Shown: positions 30,390 through 38,133 of the stretch, piece after piece
Numbering within the stretch: the first letter of the stretch is position 1
Layout of the letters: the number at the start of each line of letters is the position of its first letter
Assembly: GCA_009731375.1 (NCBI GenBank)
Contig: BJOX01000008.1
Coordinates: forward strand, 1,459,936 to 1,516,407
Reading direction: 5' to 3'
DNA: 56,472 nucleotides
From: Paulinella micropora
Lineage: Eukaryota > Cercozoa > Imbricatea > Euglyphida
The notes under the pieces: model-generated
Told to the model about the DNA's origin: nothing
The model's database searches: none
The model's input: only the letters and a program-made list of their open reading frames with translations
Position numbers and translations under genes: made by a program

Positions 30390-32026
30390 ATGAAAAAATG
30401 CCACGGACGACAATGCCGGCCCGCTGGGCGCCCTGCCGGCGCCAAACGACGCGGAGGAAGAAGAGCCGATCGAGGAAAAGATCGACGAGTGCATCCAGAA
30501 ACAAAAGGAGAAGAAGTCCAAGAAGAAGAAAAGGAAGGACGAGAAGGAAGAAGAACCGCTGGCGGAGGACCCGGAGCAGCTCTCGCGCAACGTGGAGTAC
30601 TTCTACCCCAAGGACCCGACGGCCGGCCAGCTGTTTGTGCTGGTGGGCAAGAGCGAACGCGGAAAGACTCACTTTCTTCGCTGGTTATTATATTCGATGT
30701 GCCTCCGCAAGAAAGGATCGTTCCAGTTCGGGCTCGTGATAGTTCGCACCAAGGTACAATAATAATGCATAAAAGGAAATACGCATGGTTGCTCGTGATT
30801 AGTTTAAACACTCCTATCGGTTCCACTGGGCTTCGGAGGAGCACGTGCGCGTGTACGAAGGCTTCAACAAGGACGTGCTGGTGCAGTACGTGGACAACTT
30901 GAAAAAACGCTATCAACAGCAGGGCTACCTCGAACCGAGCTTTTTGGTGTTCGATGACCTCGTCGGCGGAATACTTAATACGCAAGGTACGCGTATAGGG
31001 CGTGACGCCATGTCATTTCTTTTCTGTTTTGTTTTCTTAGACGGCTGGATGAGCAACTTTATTGGAACTTAGAGGTGATTTTACTGCAACACATTGCGTC
31101 GTATTAACTCTTTCGGTGATTTCTGTGCAGGCACTACAACATTTCGATCTTCGTGGTAAGCAGCACATTACCTGGCCGACCGCCAGAACTTTCGGTGATT
31201 TATGTAGGTAGTCCAGTACCTGACTGGCCGTCAGAGCGTGTTCCCGATCATGCGCGAACAGACGTCTTATACGATCATGTTCCTGAGCAAGAACCACAAG
31301 ACGCTTTCTGCGTTATGGGAGAACTACGGGCAGATGATGGACAAGAAGTCCTTTTTTCGGCACCTGGCCCAGGCCACAGACCCCGAGCTCGTGGCCACCA
31401 AGCACGCGTGCGTGGTCTACAGCGAACGAGTGGACAAGCTCGAGCACAATTACATGGCGTGGCTCGCCCCAGCCGAGCTACCCGACGGGGAGGTCATGCT
31501 CAAGGGCCCCGACAAGCCCAAGGAGCCGAGCAAGGACGAGCTCACCAAGGAGCTGCGCTTGGCGCAGCTCGCGTGGCGCGCGCCGAGCTGGGTGCCCAAG
31601 AACCTGAACCTGTCGCGCGGAGACCACGCGGCCCTGCAGAAAATGATGCACTTCGCCGACGCGGCCAAGAGCCGCCTGCGCAAGGGCAAGAGCCTGGCCC
31701 AGAAGGACAAGCAAAAGCTGCGGGAGATGGTGGCGTTTGGCCGGGACGCGGAGGCCGCCGCCGAGGCGCGCTGGCGCGAGCAACAGGTGCCGCCGCCGCG
31801 GCCGCCGAGGTACGGTTACGTCTACGCCAACGACCCGACTCACCGCATGTACCCGTACCGCACGCCCAGCATGGTGAGGCGCGTCGACCAGCGGCCGGCT
31901 CTCGGCCTGCCGCCGAGGCCGCCACCGCCCGTCCCAGGCCCTTCGGGCGCTTTCGTGACCCCGCTAGTGAGAAGGCCGGGCCGGCCGGCCCCGCCGGACC
32001 ACCTGCGGCGCCGCCTCTCGATTTAA
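30390..32026 (+). pseudogene. A32-like ATPase: A32-type packaging ATPase with four short introns, one in-frame TAG and a start-proximal indel
   Basis: Exons are 30390-30753, 30803-30986, 31041-31074, 31131-31155 and 31208-32026. The four introns (49, 54, 56 and 52 bases) are all GT-AG, and together the exons give about 474 codons. Walker A is GKSERGKT in LFVLVGKSERGKTHF, Walker B is SFLVFDDLVG, and the downstream RHYNISIFVVVQY block with the adjacent glutamine is the FtsK/HerA-family sensor region of viral packaging ATPases. The C-terminus has a charged helical extension and a Pro-rich tail. Two defects are seen: the ATG is followed by six A, and five are needed to enter the coding frame; and exon 3 carries a TAG directly before RHYNI. 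The enzyme pumps genomes into capsids and is a hallmark of NCLDV, polinton-like viruses and virophages. Confidence 0.88.
30754..31207 (+). other. Four GT-AG introns of the packaging ATPase
   Basis: Introns are 30754-30802, 30987-31040, 31075-31130 and 31156-31207. They begin gtacaa, gtacgc, gtgatt and gtaagc and end gattag, ttcttag, gtgcag and tatgtag. Introns 3 and 4 share the string 'tttcggtgattt' before their acceptors, so they may be related by duplication. Confidence 0.8.
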
Positions 32027-32059
32027 TCTTATGACCCCCCTCTTTTTAGTAAAAGAGAG

Positions 32060-32519
32060 ATGCTAGACCGGTTACCGAGTGACCTGTTGACAGAAATCCT
32101 GGCCTGGCTCGGCCCGGGCGAACAGGCGCGCTCGGTGGCCTACCTTCGGCGCTACACGAACTGCTTCGTCCGCCCCAGACCACGGAAGTGGCGCAAGGCA
32201 GCGGCTGAAGCGCGCACAGAGTTCGAGGGCCTGCGCCACCTGCTCAACATGCCTTTTCCCTTCAAGATCAAGAACATTAACATGCTGATGGCCCGAGTGG
32301 AAAAGAAAGCAGACAAGATCTGCTTCGAGTGCCTGTCACAGATTTACTCACAGAACCTGTGTGCCGAGCACTTTTGCGCCAAGCACTGCCATGAACTGGT
32401 GGGAGGTAGTCCAGCGAAACAAATGGGAACGCTTCTTGTGGCGGACCGGGACGTTCGAGACCGGCCTGCTCTTTCTGCCTCGTTTCAATGCAGGCCTTTA
32501 TTATACAACACACGACTAA
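32060..32519 (+). pseudogene. Second F-box protein, with a frameshift
   Basis: ATG 32060 starts directly with an F-box (MLDRLPSDLLTEILAWLGPGEQARSVA). A basic region follows, then a Cys/His cluster (CFECLSQIYSQNLCAEHFCAKHC) that could bind zinc. Near 32,390 the first frame loses coding character and the next frame continues naturally (NWWEVVQRNKWERFLWRTGTF) to a TAA at 32517-32519. F-box proteins bring substrates to SKP1-cullin ubiquitin ligases, and with the SKP1-like exon and the F-box gene at 14,886 this suggests a ubiquitin-hijacking set. It follows the ATPase on the same strand by 33 bases. Confidence 0.65.
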
Positions 32520-32559
32520 TTTTTAAAAGCTTGTGTACGTAACCTTCCGACAAATCGAC

Positions 32560-33108
32560 TCAACCTTCATCATGCTGTCCCTGATCTGCAAGTGGCTCTT
32601 CTTCGCTCCCGCAGAACTGGTATTCGGGCAGGGGCGACAACAGCGGTCCCCATGTCTCAATTTCGGGTACGACCGGAACTGTAGTCTGTGCCTCGTTCGC
32701 AGCCGGGAGGAGGGTTTCTGTTGTGTCTGGTCCCACCTCAGCCAAAATTGTCGCAGCATCAACGACGCTTTGGCCATTGCGCGTGAGAGCGGGGATGACT
32801 TCTACAAGGGGCTGATCTCGCGGCCGGAGGACTGCCCCAGGGGCTGACCGTGTTTTGCGACCAAAATCGTGCACCAGCGACCCGACGATCTCTGCCGCCA
32901 CGGCCGGCTTCGCGACCCACGTCCCATCCTTGCGGCCTCCGCGGTTCTTAAAGACATGTCGTTGTACGCTCTCGAGCTTGTAGGGATGAAGCTGCAAGTG
33001 CCTTTTTACACGGGCCGCGCAGCGGTTGCGGTCCCACGTAGGGTATATCTGGTGCACGGCATCCACCAGCGAAATTTCTCCAAAGGGCGTGGTTCTGATG
33101 GTCGTCAT
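32560..33108 (-). CDS. Possible MSV199/KilA-like DNA-binding protein
   Basis: The ATG at 33106-33108 is chosen because the only upstream in-frame start is GTG. The 182-residue product begins MTTIRTTPFGEISLVDAVHQIY and has a basic helical region (CAARVKRHLQLHPYKLESVQRH, then FKNRGGRKDGTWVAKPAVAA). This order (short strand, ISLVD helix, basic helix, RG-rich turn, helix) resembles MSV199-type N-terminal DNA-binding domains of large DNA viruses; the resemblance is by eye only. The C-terminal half is acidic and Pro-rich. The frame is intact. It converges with F-box gene 2 and lies downstream of the recombinase-like gene. Confidence 0.45.
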   Translation of the reverse strand: MTTIRTTPFGEISLVDAVHQIYPTWDRNRCAARVKRHLQLHPYKLESVQRHVFKNRGGRKDGTWVAKPAVAAEIVGSLVHDFGRKTRSAPGAVLRPRDQPLVEVIPALTRNGQSVVDAATILAEVGPDTTETLLPAANEAQTTVPVVPEIETWGPLLSPLPEYQFCGSEEEPLADQGQHDEG

Positions 33109-33235
33109 AGTTTTGACTTCTTGCCTTGTCTCGGAGGCAAGTTCTGAGCTGGTAAAGCTAGGTAAAAAAGTAACCGACGGCACGCGGAGAAACGGCTTTC
33201 TAGAAAATCTATTTACCCGGCCGGGACCACTCGAT

Positions 33236-35436
33236 TTAAATCAGCTCAGCAAACATTGTGCTCAATTGTTCCGGCGGCACCGACCTGTCCAGCAGGTCGC
33301 TGACCAGGCCGGCGAACCGGGTGGCCGGGCCGACCGGGAAAGTGTGCTGGTGCGGCCCGCGCCAGAACGCCGGGTCCCTCAGCCTGGCCAGGTTCTCCGC
33401 CTTGTGCAGGTTAAAAAAGGCGACAACTCTCCTTTTCAGGGCCTCGTGCTTGGTCTCGTGCTCGGCCGCGGCCGGTGCCGGCGGTGGCGGCGGTGCGGGC
33501 CGCAGCAGGGCGCCCAGCGCCTCCCGGTACTGGGCCGCCAGCCTGCTCGACTGCAGCATCAGGTCCTGGATCAGTTTCTTGACGTTGACGTCGGTCACGG
33601 TGTCGAGCAGCGAGGTCTCGCGCCGCACAAGAAACACCTGCTGGTAAAAGAGCTGCGAGTTCAGGTCCTGATTAGCGTGCGCGAGCACTCGAGACAGAAC
33701 AGCGGCCTGCTGACCAAGGAGCCTTCGCCGTACAGCGCGTAGGTCACCTCTCCATACAGCGCGCGGAGCAGGTGTTTGTTGCCCAAGGGCTTGTCTTTTT
33801 TTGCCAGTAGAGTTAGAGTAGTGCTTCATGAGGTAGTCAAAGCATCGTTCCAACCCTGCCCCGTTCAGCACGGTCATGGCCTCGGCGTTGCCTAGCGCGG
33901 CCACGGCGCTTGTGCCGGCGGTCCGGTCCAGGACGCGCTTCGCCCAGGCGCAAACGGCGGCAGTCTTTTGCTTCTTCTTCTTGGGCGGTTGTTGCGGTGG
34001 CTGTTGCTACTGCGGCGGCAACAGGTCGGCGGTCGAAGTGTAGTCGGACGGCGGGCGGTCGGCCGGCCTGAGTTTCTGGCCGCCCGAGTTGAGTGCGCGT
34101 TACTCGAGGTGTCTGTCTATGAGCGCGCGCATGTGCCTAAAGATCTGCAGGATGCCGTTGGTGTCGGCGGTCAGCATGCCGATGGGCTTGGGCACGGCCG
34201 TCAGCACCCATTCGTCGCTGTCGTCTTCCGGCGGGTCGTAGGTCAGCCGGCCCTTCTTCGCTTGGCCGATCTGCGAGACGTGGCGGCTGAGCGCGATGCT
34301 GGAGAAGACCCTTTCCTGTTGCTGCTTTTCGTCCAGCGCTTCCAAGCCAGAGAACTTGACTACTTCGACCCCTCGCATGCCCAGTGCGGCCATCAAGAAA
34401 ACAGCCTCCAGCCCCCACACGGGCCTGTCCGGCACGGGCAGAAAGGGTGAGTCGGGGGCCTGGTGCACGCCCACGCTCTCCGCTAGCAGGGCCTGGTACA
34501 GCGAGTCGAGCCAAGCCAGCCAGGTCTCCTCGTGGATGGCGTGCTGGTGCTCCATGTTTTCGGTCCGGTTTTCTTTCGTTCTTTTCGCCGTGCCGGCGCT
34601 CATGTTCGGGTCGCTGAACAACCCGTTCTGCAGCACGAAGCGCGCGACCTCTTCCCCAAAGGGGGTCTGCAGGTTGCCCTTGGCGTCCTCGCCACCGAGC
34701 AGCCACTGCCGGAATTCAGTGTAGCTCTGGTGCCTAGTCTTGGCGCCGGGAGCTACCGCGTCCACCAGGTCATTGAGCACTTTCGCGTAGCTAAGGACGT
34801 CGTCGGGGTAGCGCAAGAACATCCGACAGTGCGCGAGCAGGCAGTCGCGGAGCGGTTTCGTGTTGCCGTCGCAGCCTTCGACCGAGCCCTCGTGCGGGCC
34901 GTAGAGGGCCTGCCTGAACGTCAGCTCGCCGCCCTCCCAGTCGTCGCCGGTGGGCAACCGGCGGAGGTCGTCGCTCACCCGAAAGGCCGCGCGCCCTCCT
35001 TCGTTCGACGTGAAAAAGGACCCAGAGCCCTGCAAGCCCATGTGGGTCTTTCGGAGGAAATCGCCCACCCGCATCTTGCTGTTCTTGGGAAAGATAAAGT
35101 AGTCGCCCCAGTGCTCCGTCCAAAACTTGATAATTCCCTCCAGCTCGGCCGAGCGCTCGAAGCGCGACGCGTCCACGCCGAGCGCGGACAGGCGGACCCT
35201 GCCCAGCAGCGCCTGGTACTGCTTTGCCGAGAGCTTCACGAGCTTGTCGAGGCCCGCCACAAACGACGACCGGTACTTGCGCCAGACAGTGGCAGTAAAN
35301 NNNNNNNNNGTCCTCGGGGCAACTTGAAGGGCACTCCCGCCTTCTTGCCCCACGCGGCGAGCTCGCCGTGGCCCGGCGCCACTTTGACGTCCGGCTTCGC
35401 GATCTCTTTCCGCTCCGTGGCGTGCAGCTTGTCCAT
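33236..35436 (-). pseudogene. Tyrosine-recombinase-like gene with in-frame TAA and TAG, frameshifts and a 10-N gap
   Basis: ATG 35434-35436 starts MDKLHATERKEIAKPDVKVA; a ten-N gap (35300-35309) then hides the frame join. The long middle is helical and ends with a candidate recombinase box (MAALGMRGVEVVKFSGLEAL, where R would be the first catalytic arginine) and a beta segment (GRLTYDPPEDDSDEWVLTAV). A TAA at 34100-34102 and a TAG inside a Gln/Pro tract (near 34,010) interrupt the frame, which reopens as RALNSGGQKL. Near 33,790 a run of seven A moves coding one frame, where HLLRALYGEVTYALYG resembles the HxxR box; it returns near 33,680. The last part is helical, with a Pro-rich linker. An integrase or resolvase role would suit an endogenous virus, but the assignment rests on two short motifs. 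Confidence 0.4.
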
Positions 35437-35482
35437 CGTGTTTTCTGTTAATATGGCTACCCTCTTTTTTTTTACTCAGTGA

Positions 35483-36337
35483 TTAAAACCGAGAGGATTT
35501 AAATCCACCATGCACAGCAGTCGCGCGACGCGCCTTCTTCCGTTTTTTGCGGAGCGGCTTGGAGCCGAGAAGATGGCTCTCTCTCGGCCTGGCGTTGCCG
35601 TCGGGCGGGGTCAGCAGGTTGCAGGTGATTGGTAAAAAGGGAAAGTTCAGTGTCTGGCAGATGGCTGCCCAGATCGCCGTCTGCCTGTGCCTGCTTTCGC
35701 TCTGCAAGAGCGGCGGCACGCGCGCGGCGAGCGCGGGCTGTTGCATGAGTTCTAGCAGCGCTCTGAGGAGTGAAGAATAATTGATAAAACAGACGCGAGA
35801 CCAGCCATAACGAACCTTGAGCAGCGCCCTCACTGTCGGCCACGCCCCGTCCACCCGGTGGAATAACGTCTCGAGGCCTTGGAGCACTTCGCGAGTGGGC
35901 TCGGCCCCGCGCGTCAGCCTGTCCTTCGAGCCGCCGAGCAGGTACGCAAGATAGCCGGCTCGGTCCAGAGAAAGTGGGCCGAGACGACTCTTTTTGAACA
36001 GATAGATCAACTTCAACGGGGTAATCTCCGTGCCATTCACCCTCCACTTGTGGCAGAGGTCTCTCGCCAGCTGTAGCAAGGCCTGGCTGACTAGCGGCTT
36101 CTGATGAATCCCTCTCAACCCAAAAACCTGCCTCGTAATCTCGCGAAACCTCGAAAGACGGGTATAACCTTGCGGGCGCCTCGGCTGCTCCGTCATTTCG
36201 CCCTCGTCCCCTCGCATCCGGCCATTCACTAGGAACTGGCCCGCCCCGTACAATGAGTGCTCTCTGCCCACCAGACCACATCTCTTGCAAAAGGTCCCGC
36301 TCGTTTCTTGGTTGAAAACGAATTCGTGGTCGCACAT
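35483..36337 (-). CDS. VLTF3: VLTF3-like late transcription factor
   Basis: The first in-frame ATG is 36335-36337; codons further upstream begin with TTG after a TAA. The N-terminus is a zinc ribbon (C2, H4 and C17xxC20: MCDHEFVF...TFCKRCG). It is followed by the family-typical YTRLSRFREITRQVF block and, near the end, FINYSSLLRALLELM...PPLLQSESRHRQTAIWAAIC and LNFPFLPIT. These correspond to the conserved YxRxxHF, FLSYSYVL, FPLLKSxxKL and IWxxIC positions of poxvirus VLTF-3 and its NCLDV relatives. The 284-residue frame is intact and ends with a basic tail and TAA. It is an NCLDV hallmark, and its presence separates this element from polinton-like viruses and virophages. It is divergent with the VLTF2-like gene. 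Confidence 0.8.
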   Translation of the reverse strand: MCDHEFVFNQETSGTFCKRCGLVGREHSLYGAGQFLVNGRMRGDEGEMTEQPRRPQGYTRLSRFREITRQVFGLRGIHQKPLVSQALLQLARDLCHKWRVNGTEITPLKLIYLFKKSRLGPLSLDRAGYLAYLLGGSKDRLTRGAEPTREVLQGLETLFHRVDGAWPTVRALLKVRYGWSRVCFINYSSLLRALLELMQQPALAARVPPLLQSESRHRQTAIWAAICQTLNFPFLPITCNLLTPPDGNARPRESHLLGSKPLRKKRKKARRATAVHGGFKSSRF

Positions 36338-36388
36338 CCACTGCACTTGTGTGCCCGCCGAGGGGGGGAAATGAATCTTCAACAGCGG

Positions 36389-36404
36389 CCTGATTTAAAT
36401 CAGG
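36389..36404. promoter_or_regulatory. Perfect 16-base palindrome CCTGATTTAAATCAGG between VLTF3 and VLTF2 genes
   Basis: The palindrome lies in the intergenic region from which the two late-factor genes diverge. Its half-sites CCTGATTT and AAATCAGG recur, separated by 15 bases, in the next divergent spacer (37934-37964). A dimeric regulator site or bidirectional promoter core is inferred. Confidence 0.5.
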
Positions 36405-36450
36405 GCAGTGCAATTCGTTTCCTGGCTTCCCTCCGTCCTCTCTGTGACAA

Positions 36451-36929
36451 ATGCAAGAAAAACGGAAGGCACTGAGATACACCGCAAGAGGCTCTGCTTG
36501 CACTGCGGCCACTCGAGTGCGCGCGAGGACGGGAGATGGTTCGAGTTGCCCGTGGCGTACGCGCCCGTCAAGGGCTACCTGTACGTCTTCGGGCTCTTTT
36601 GTACGCCGGCCTGTGCGTGGGCCTTTGTCAGCTACGGCATGCCGGAAACTCTGCGCTCACAGGCCGGAGACTTGCTACACTCCTTTCTGCGACTGAATCT
36701 CAGGCAGCAACTGATAAGGCCGGCCCCGCCTAGGTGGGAGTTGCTCGAGTACGGGGGCAGCATGACTATTTCGGAATTCAGGCAGGTAGGAGGGGTCCGG
36801 GACTGGGCGCTACCTCTAGCCAAGAGACAGCCAACACAGAAACACTTTATTGGGCCTAACCAAAGCAAAGCCTACGTCGTCAAGCGCCTTTCACGGCTTC
36901 CGGGACTGCGTCTAATTTCTGCTTCTTGA
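36451..36929 (+). CDS. VLTF2: VLTF2-like late transcription factor
   Basis: The coding frame is clear from about 36,470: RLCLHCGHSS, then WFELPVAYAPV, LFCTPACAWAFV (FCS-type zinc finger, CxxC plus FCxxxC), RPAPPRWELLEYGG and SMTISEFRQ, ending in TGA at 36927-36929. This set (CxxC, yELP, FCxxxCA, APxRxxLxxFGG, eFR) is the signature of poxvirus A1-type VLTF-2 and its NCLDV homologues. The start is uncertain. The ATG at 36451 is one frame off, so either one base has been gained or lost between 36,451 and 36,470, or a non-ATG codon upstream is used. Its last 18 bases overlap the convergent PCNA-like gene. Together with VLTF3 it indicates a late-gene transcription programme. Confidence 0.72.
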
Positions 36930-37853
36930 CGCGCGTGGACGAAGCCTGTTTGGCACGCACCCGCTCTCCTGCCGCTCGAGCGGCTCGGGCGGCTCGACCG
37001 TGGGTTGCTCTTCTTCTTCGGCAGCGGCGCTCGACGAGACGATGGCGAATTTCAGGTAGCTCGCGCCGCGGCTAAACACCAGCACGAGCGGCCCGTCCTT
37101 GTTGAGCCCGAGCATCACACGCCCCTTCTTGCGTTCCTGGAACGACGCAGCCTTTAAGAGTTTCTTGACCATGTCCAGCGAATAGAAGAGCCCGTCTCCT
37201 GCCTGACCATTCGGGTCGGCGCGCATCTTGGGCCGCTCGACTTCGGTGTGCGAAACGACCCCTGACAGATAAGTGCTGCTCTTGCGCTGTTCCGAGACGT
37301 CGAGCAGACAGGACTCGGTAACCAGCCGGTCGCCGGCGTCGTAGAAGCGCGCGTGTGAGTTGGTCTTGTGGTGGTGCCTGGCCACCGCACACAGCGCGGT
37401 CGAGCTCACGTCGGCTAGCTGGTCGCACCGGATGGCGTTACCGTCCATCGCGACCATGTCCGCCGGCACGCGCAGGTTGGACAGGGCACTGCTGTGTTCA
37501 AAGCTGCGACCTTCGTTGAACATCTTGAGGTTCAACTGGTTGTCGTTGTCCAGCGAGAGCTCCAGGGTCATCTCGGGTCTGTATTGCGTGAGTCAGTTTG
37601 CGACTTCTTTGAGGTCGATGCAAAACACAGCGCGCACCTTGCCAGAGCCAAACTGGACATAGTCGCCTTCGGTCCCTTCGGCAGAAAAGGGCACAGACAG
37701 CTCGGCGCTCACGCCGTCGGCGACGCCGACGAGCTCAAGGCCGGACGGCGAGGCATCGATTCTTGCCTCGAGCAGGACCGGTGCCAGACACTCGATCGCC
37801 CGGCGGAACGAAGGCCCGCCGCTCTTGGTGCGCCAGAGAAAGACTAGGGACAT
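36912..37853 (-). pseudogene. PCNA: PCNA-like sliding clamp with one in-frame TGA
   Basis: The start MSLVFLWRTKSGGPS (ATG 37851-37853) is preferred over an ATG 63 bases upstream. The first domain contains FRRAIECLAPVLLEARIDASPSGLELVGV, matching the opening of PCNA, then CIDLKEVAN. A TGA at 37593-37595 follows, and the same frame continues LTQYRPEMTLELSLD. The second domain holds LRVPADMVAMDG and CDQLADVSSTAL; the C-terminal part has FYSLDMVKKLLKAASF and GPLVLVFSRGASYLKFAIVSSS, the usual last strand, then an acidic and basic tail. About 313 codons, slightly longer than cellular PCNA (about 260). It encircles DNA as polymerase processivity factor. The single stop lies between equally good halves; CGA-to-TGA or TGG-to-TGA are both possible. 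Confidence 0.78.
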
Positions 37854-37933
37854 TGACGGAGTTTGGGAAAATGAGGGCGCAGAGGTAAAAAGAGGACCAG
37901 CCCCTTTGCAACCCATTTCCTTTTTTGGGTCCT

Positions 37934-37964
37934 CCTGATTTGAATTGAGCCACTTTAAATCAGG
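37934..37964. promoter_or_regulatory. Inverted half-sites CCTGATTT ... AAATCAGG
   Basis: An eight-base inverted repeat around a 15-base loop lies between the divergent PCNA-like gene and the truncated gene at 38,014. The half-sites are identical to those of the palindrome at 36,389. Confidence 0.5.
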
Positions 37965-38013
37965 CGAGTGGAGGAAGCAGCCGCTGCCAGTGAGACCCGC
38001 ACAGAAAAGTCAA

Positions 38014-38133
38014 ATGTCTGTTCAACTAATCAAGGGCACGGGCGCGAACGGCGGCAAGCAGCTGGCGGTCAAGTTCAACCCTGCCGAGGACCTCATGCAT
38101 ATACATATACATACATGCACGTATACCTTGTGA
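38014..38133 (+). pseudogene. Truncated first 28-29 codons of a viral gene at the right edge of the viral block
   Basis: ATG 38014 opens a GC-rich frame (MSVQLIKGTGANGGKQLAVK, then FNPAEDLM). It turns abruptly at about 38,098 into CATA/ATAC repeats and AT-rich DNA, and stops at 38,131-38,133. Upstream spacing and the inverted half-sites support a genuine start. I do not recognise the gene from so short a piece. The break marks the present right boundary of viral DNA, either a recombination end or a later repeat insertion. Confidence 0.5.

Noticed and set aside
34532-35482. 316-codon plus-strand frame opposite the recombinase-like gene
   Set aside because: It is the antisense of a frame with better amino-acid composition and motifs and crosses the N gap; a GC-rich shadow.
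35499-36512. 337-codon minus-strand frame overlapping VLTF3
   Set aside because: It is the adjacent frame of the VLTF3-like gene, Arg/Ala/Pro-rich and without the zinc ribbon or family blocks.
36912-37571. Separate short gene starting at MTLELSLD
   Set aside because: It is in the same frame as the upstream PCNA N-terminal half, 21 bases after its TGA, and lacks the first clamp domain; it is the rest of PCNA.
25874-37595. Simple reassignment of all stop codons in the virus
   Set aside because: TAA, TAG and TGA also end genes here, CAG and CAA vastly outnumber internal TAR, and frameshifts accompany the stops. Decay by C-to-T change explains the data better, though it is kept as an open alternative in the findings.
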